Part shown: one piece after another, positions 63,664 through 63,829 of the stretch | Layout: every line of letters begins with the position of its first letter | How positions within the stretch are numbered: the first letter of the stretch is position 1 | Translations under genes and position numbers: made by a program | NCBI GenBank assembly: GCA_021777225.1 | Contig: JAJYDQ010000012.1 | Location: 1 to 63,829 of the forward strand | Origin: Deltaproteobacteria bacterium | Lineage (GTDB): Bacteria > Desulfobacterota > Desulfomonilia > Desulfomonilales > Desulfomonilaceae | DNA length: 63,829 nucleotides | Reading direction: 5' to 3' | The notes under the pieces: model-generated | Told to the model about the DNA's origin: nothing | Seen by the model: only the letters and a program-made list of their open reading frames with translations | Databases searched by the model: none

Positions 63664-63829
63664 AAGACGATCAAGTTCACCTAAGACACCTTCTGGAATG
63701 CTTGAATGCTATTCAGAAGTATACGCGGCCCGGAAAAGAATTCTTTCTCAACGACAGGAAGACTCAAAAAGCCACGCTTCGGGAACTCCAGGAACTTAGT
63801 GAGTCAACCCAAAGATTGTCGTCAGCGCT
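63660..63829 (+). CDS. hepT: HepT-like HEPN toxin, N-terminal part
   Basis: TTG 63660 overlaps the mntA stop (TTGA) and opens KDDQVHLRHLLECLNAIQKYT, then FLNDRKTQKATLRELQELSEST, matching the DUF86/HepT family N-terminus. The gene runs off the right edge, so the catalytic RX4-6H motif cannot be checked. HepT is an RNase that is neutralised by MntA. Confidence 0.85.
   Translation, partial: MKDDQVHLRHLLECLNAIQKYTRPGKEFFLNDRKTQKATLRELQELSESTQRLSSA

Overview
The window reads as a chromosome segment of a sulfate-reducing Desulfobacterota (deltaproteobacterial) bacterium. The main reasons are dsrA and the first codons of dsrB at the left edge, two DsrN/CbiA-type amidotransferases divergent from them, a DsrMK-type membrane redox pair, a four-subunit pyruvate:ferredoxin oxidoreductase and a HypFCDE set for NiFe-hydrogenase maturation. 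Gene content resembles Desulfomonile or Syntrophobacter-like lineages, but I cannot place the genus from sequence alone. No rRNA, CRISPR array, insertion sequence or prophage was seen. One tRNA, tRNA-Ser(UGA), is present.

Layout. 1-1365 (minus): dsrB start and dsrA. 1366-1691: divergent control region with a candidate dsr promoter, a structured leader and a repeat cluster. 1692-7734 (plus): an unrecognised dsr-linked protein, two tandem DsrN-like amidases and a DinG-type helicase. 7801-11644: Mla/MCE lipid transporter (STAS-permease, ATPase, MCE protein, auxiliary lipoprotein). 11676-13297: receiver protein coupled to glgC. 13353-17033: alpha/beta hydrolase, then (minus) a receiver-GGDEF protein and uvrC. 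17328-20774: small HTH protein and porGDAB, closed by a bidirectional terminator. 20853-23413 (minus): DsrMK-like pair. 23672-27694 (minus): lone AAA ATPase, ilvC, and a serine acetyltransferase fused to an HTH/zinc-ribbon module. 27843-34563: ssb and a five-gene oligopeptide ABC transporter. 34662-37242: glycosyltransferase and glutamate dehydrogenase. 37330-42112 (minus): hypFCDE. 42400-46452: rpsT, an exported CHAT-like protein without catalytic residues, an HD hydrolase and a methyltransferase. 46592-57736: biosynthetic run argB-D-F-G-H, lipoprotein, lysA-dapA-dapB, FAH-family protein, folK. 57738-60133: YHS protein, hybrid histidine kinase, pgsA. 60139-63829: tRNA-Ser, a RelE-like toxin-antitoxin locus, an outer-membrane porin and the start of an MntA-HepT locus.

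Together the left part serves sulfite reduction (the enzyme, amidation of its siroheme, probable electron delivery), the middle serves fermentative or respiratory redox supply and peptide uptake, and the right part is mostly housekeeping amino-acid biosynthesis ending in a small accessory region.

The most unusual points are: (1) a RelE-like toxin gene whose conserved protein is recovered only by a -1 shift at an in-phase A AAA AAG slippery heptamer, behind a promoter carrying a palindromic operator; (2) duplicated, overlapping dsrN-like genes with an unrecognised 395-residue neighbour, divergent from dsrAB; (3) a serine acetyltransferase preceded in frame by an HTH-zinc-ribbon regulator, with an internal ribosome-binding site; (4) an exported pseudo-CHAT protein; (5) a single-domain response regulator translationally coupled to glgC.
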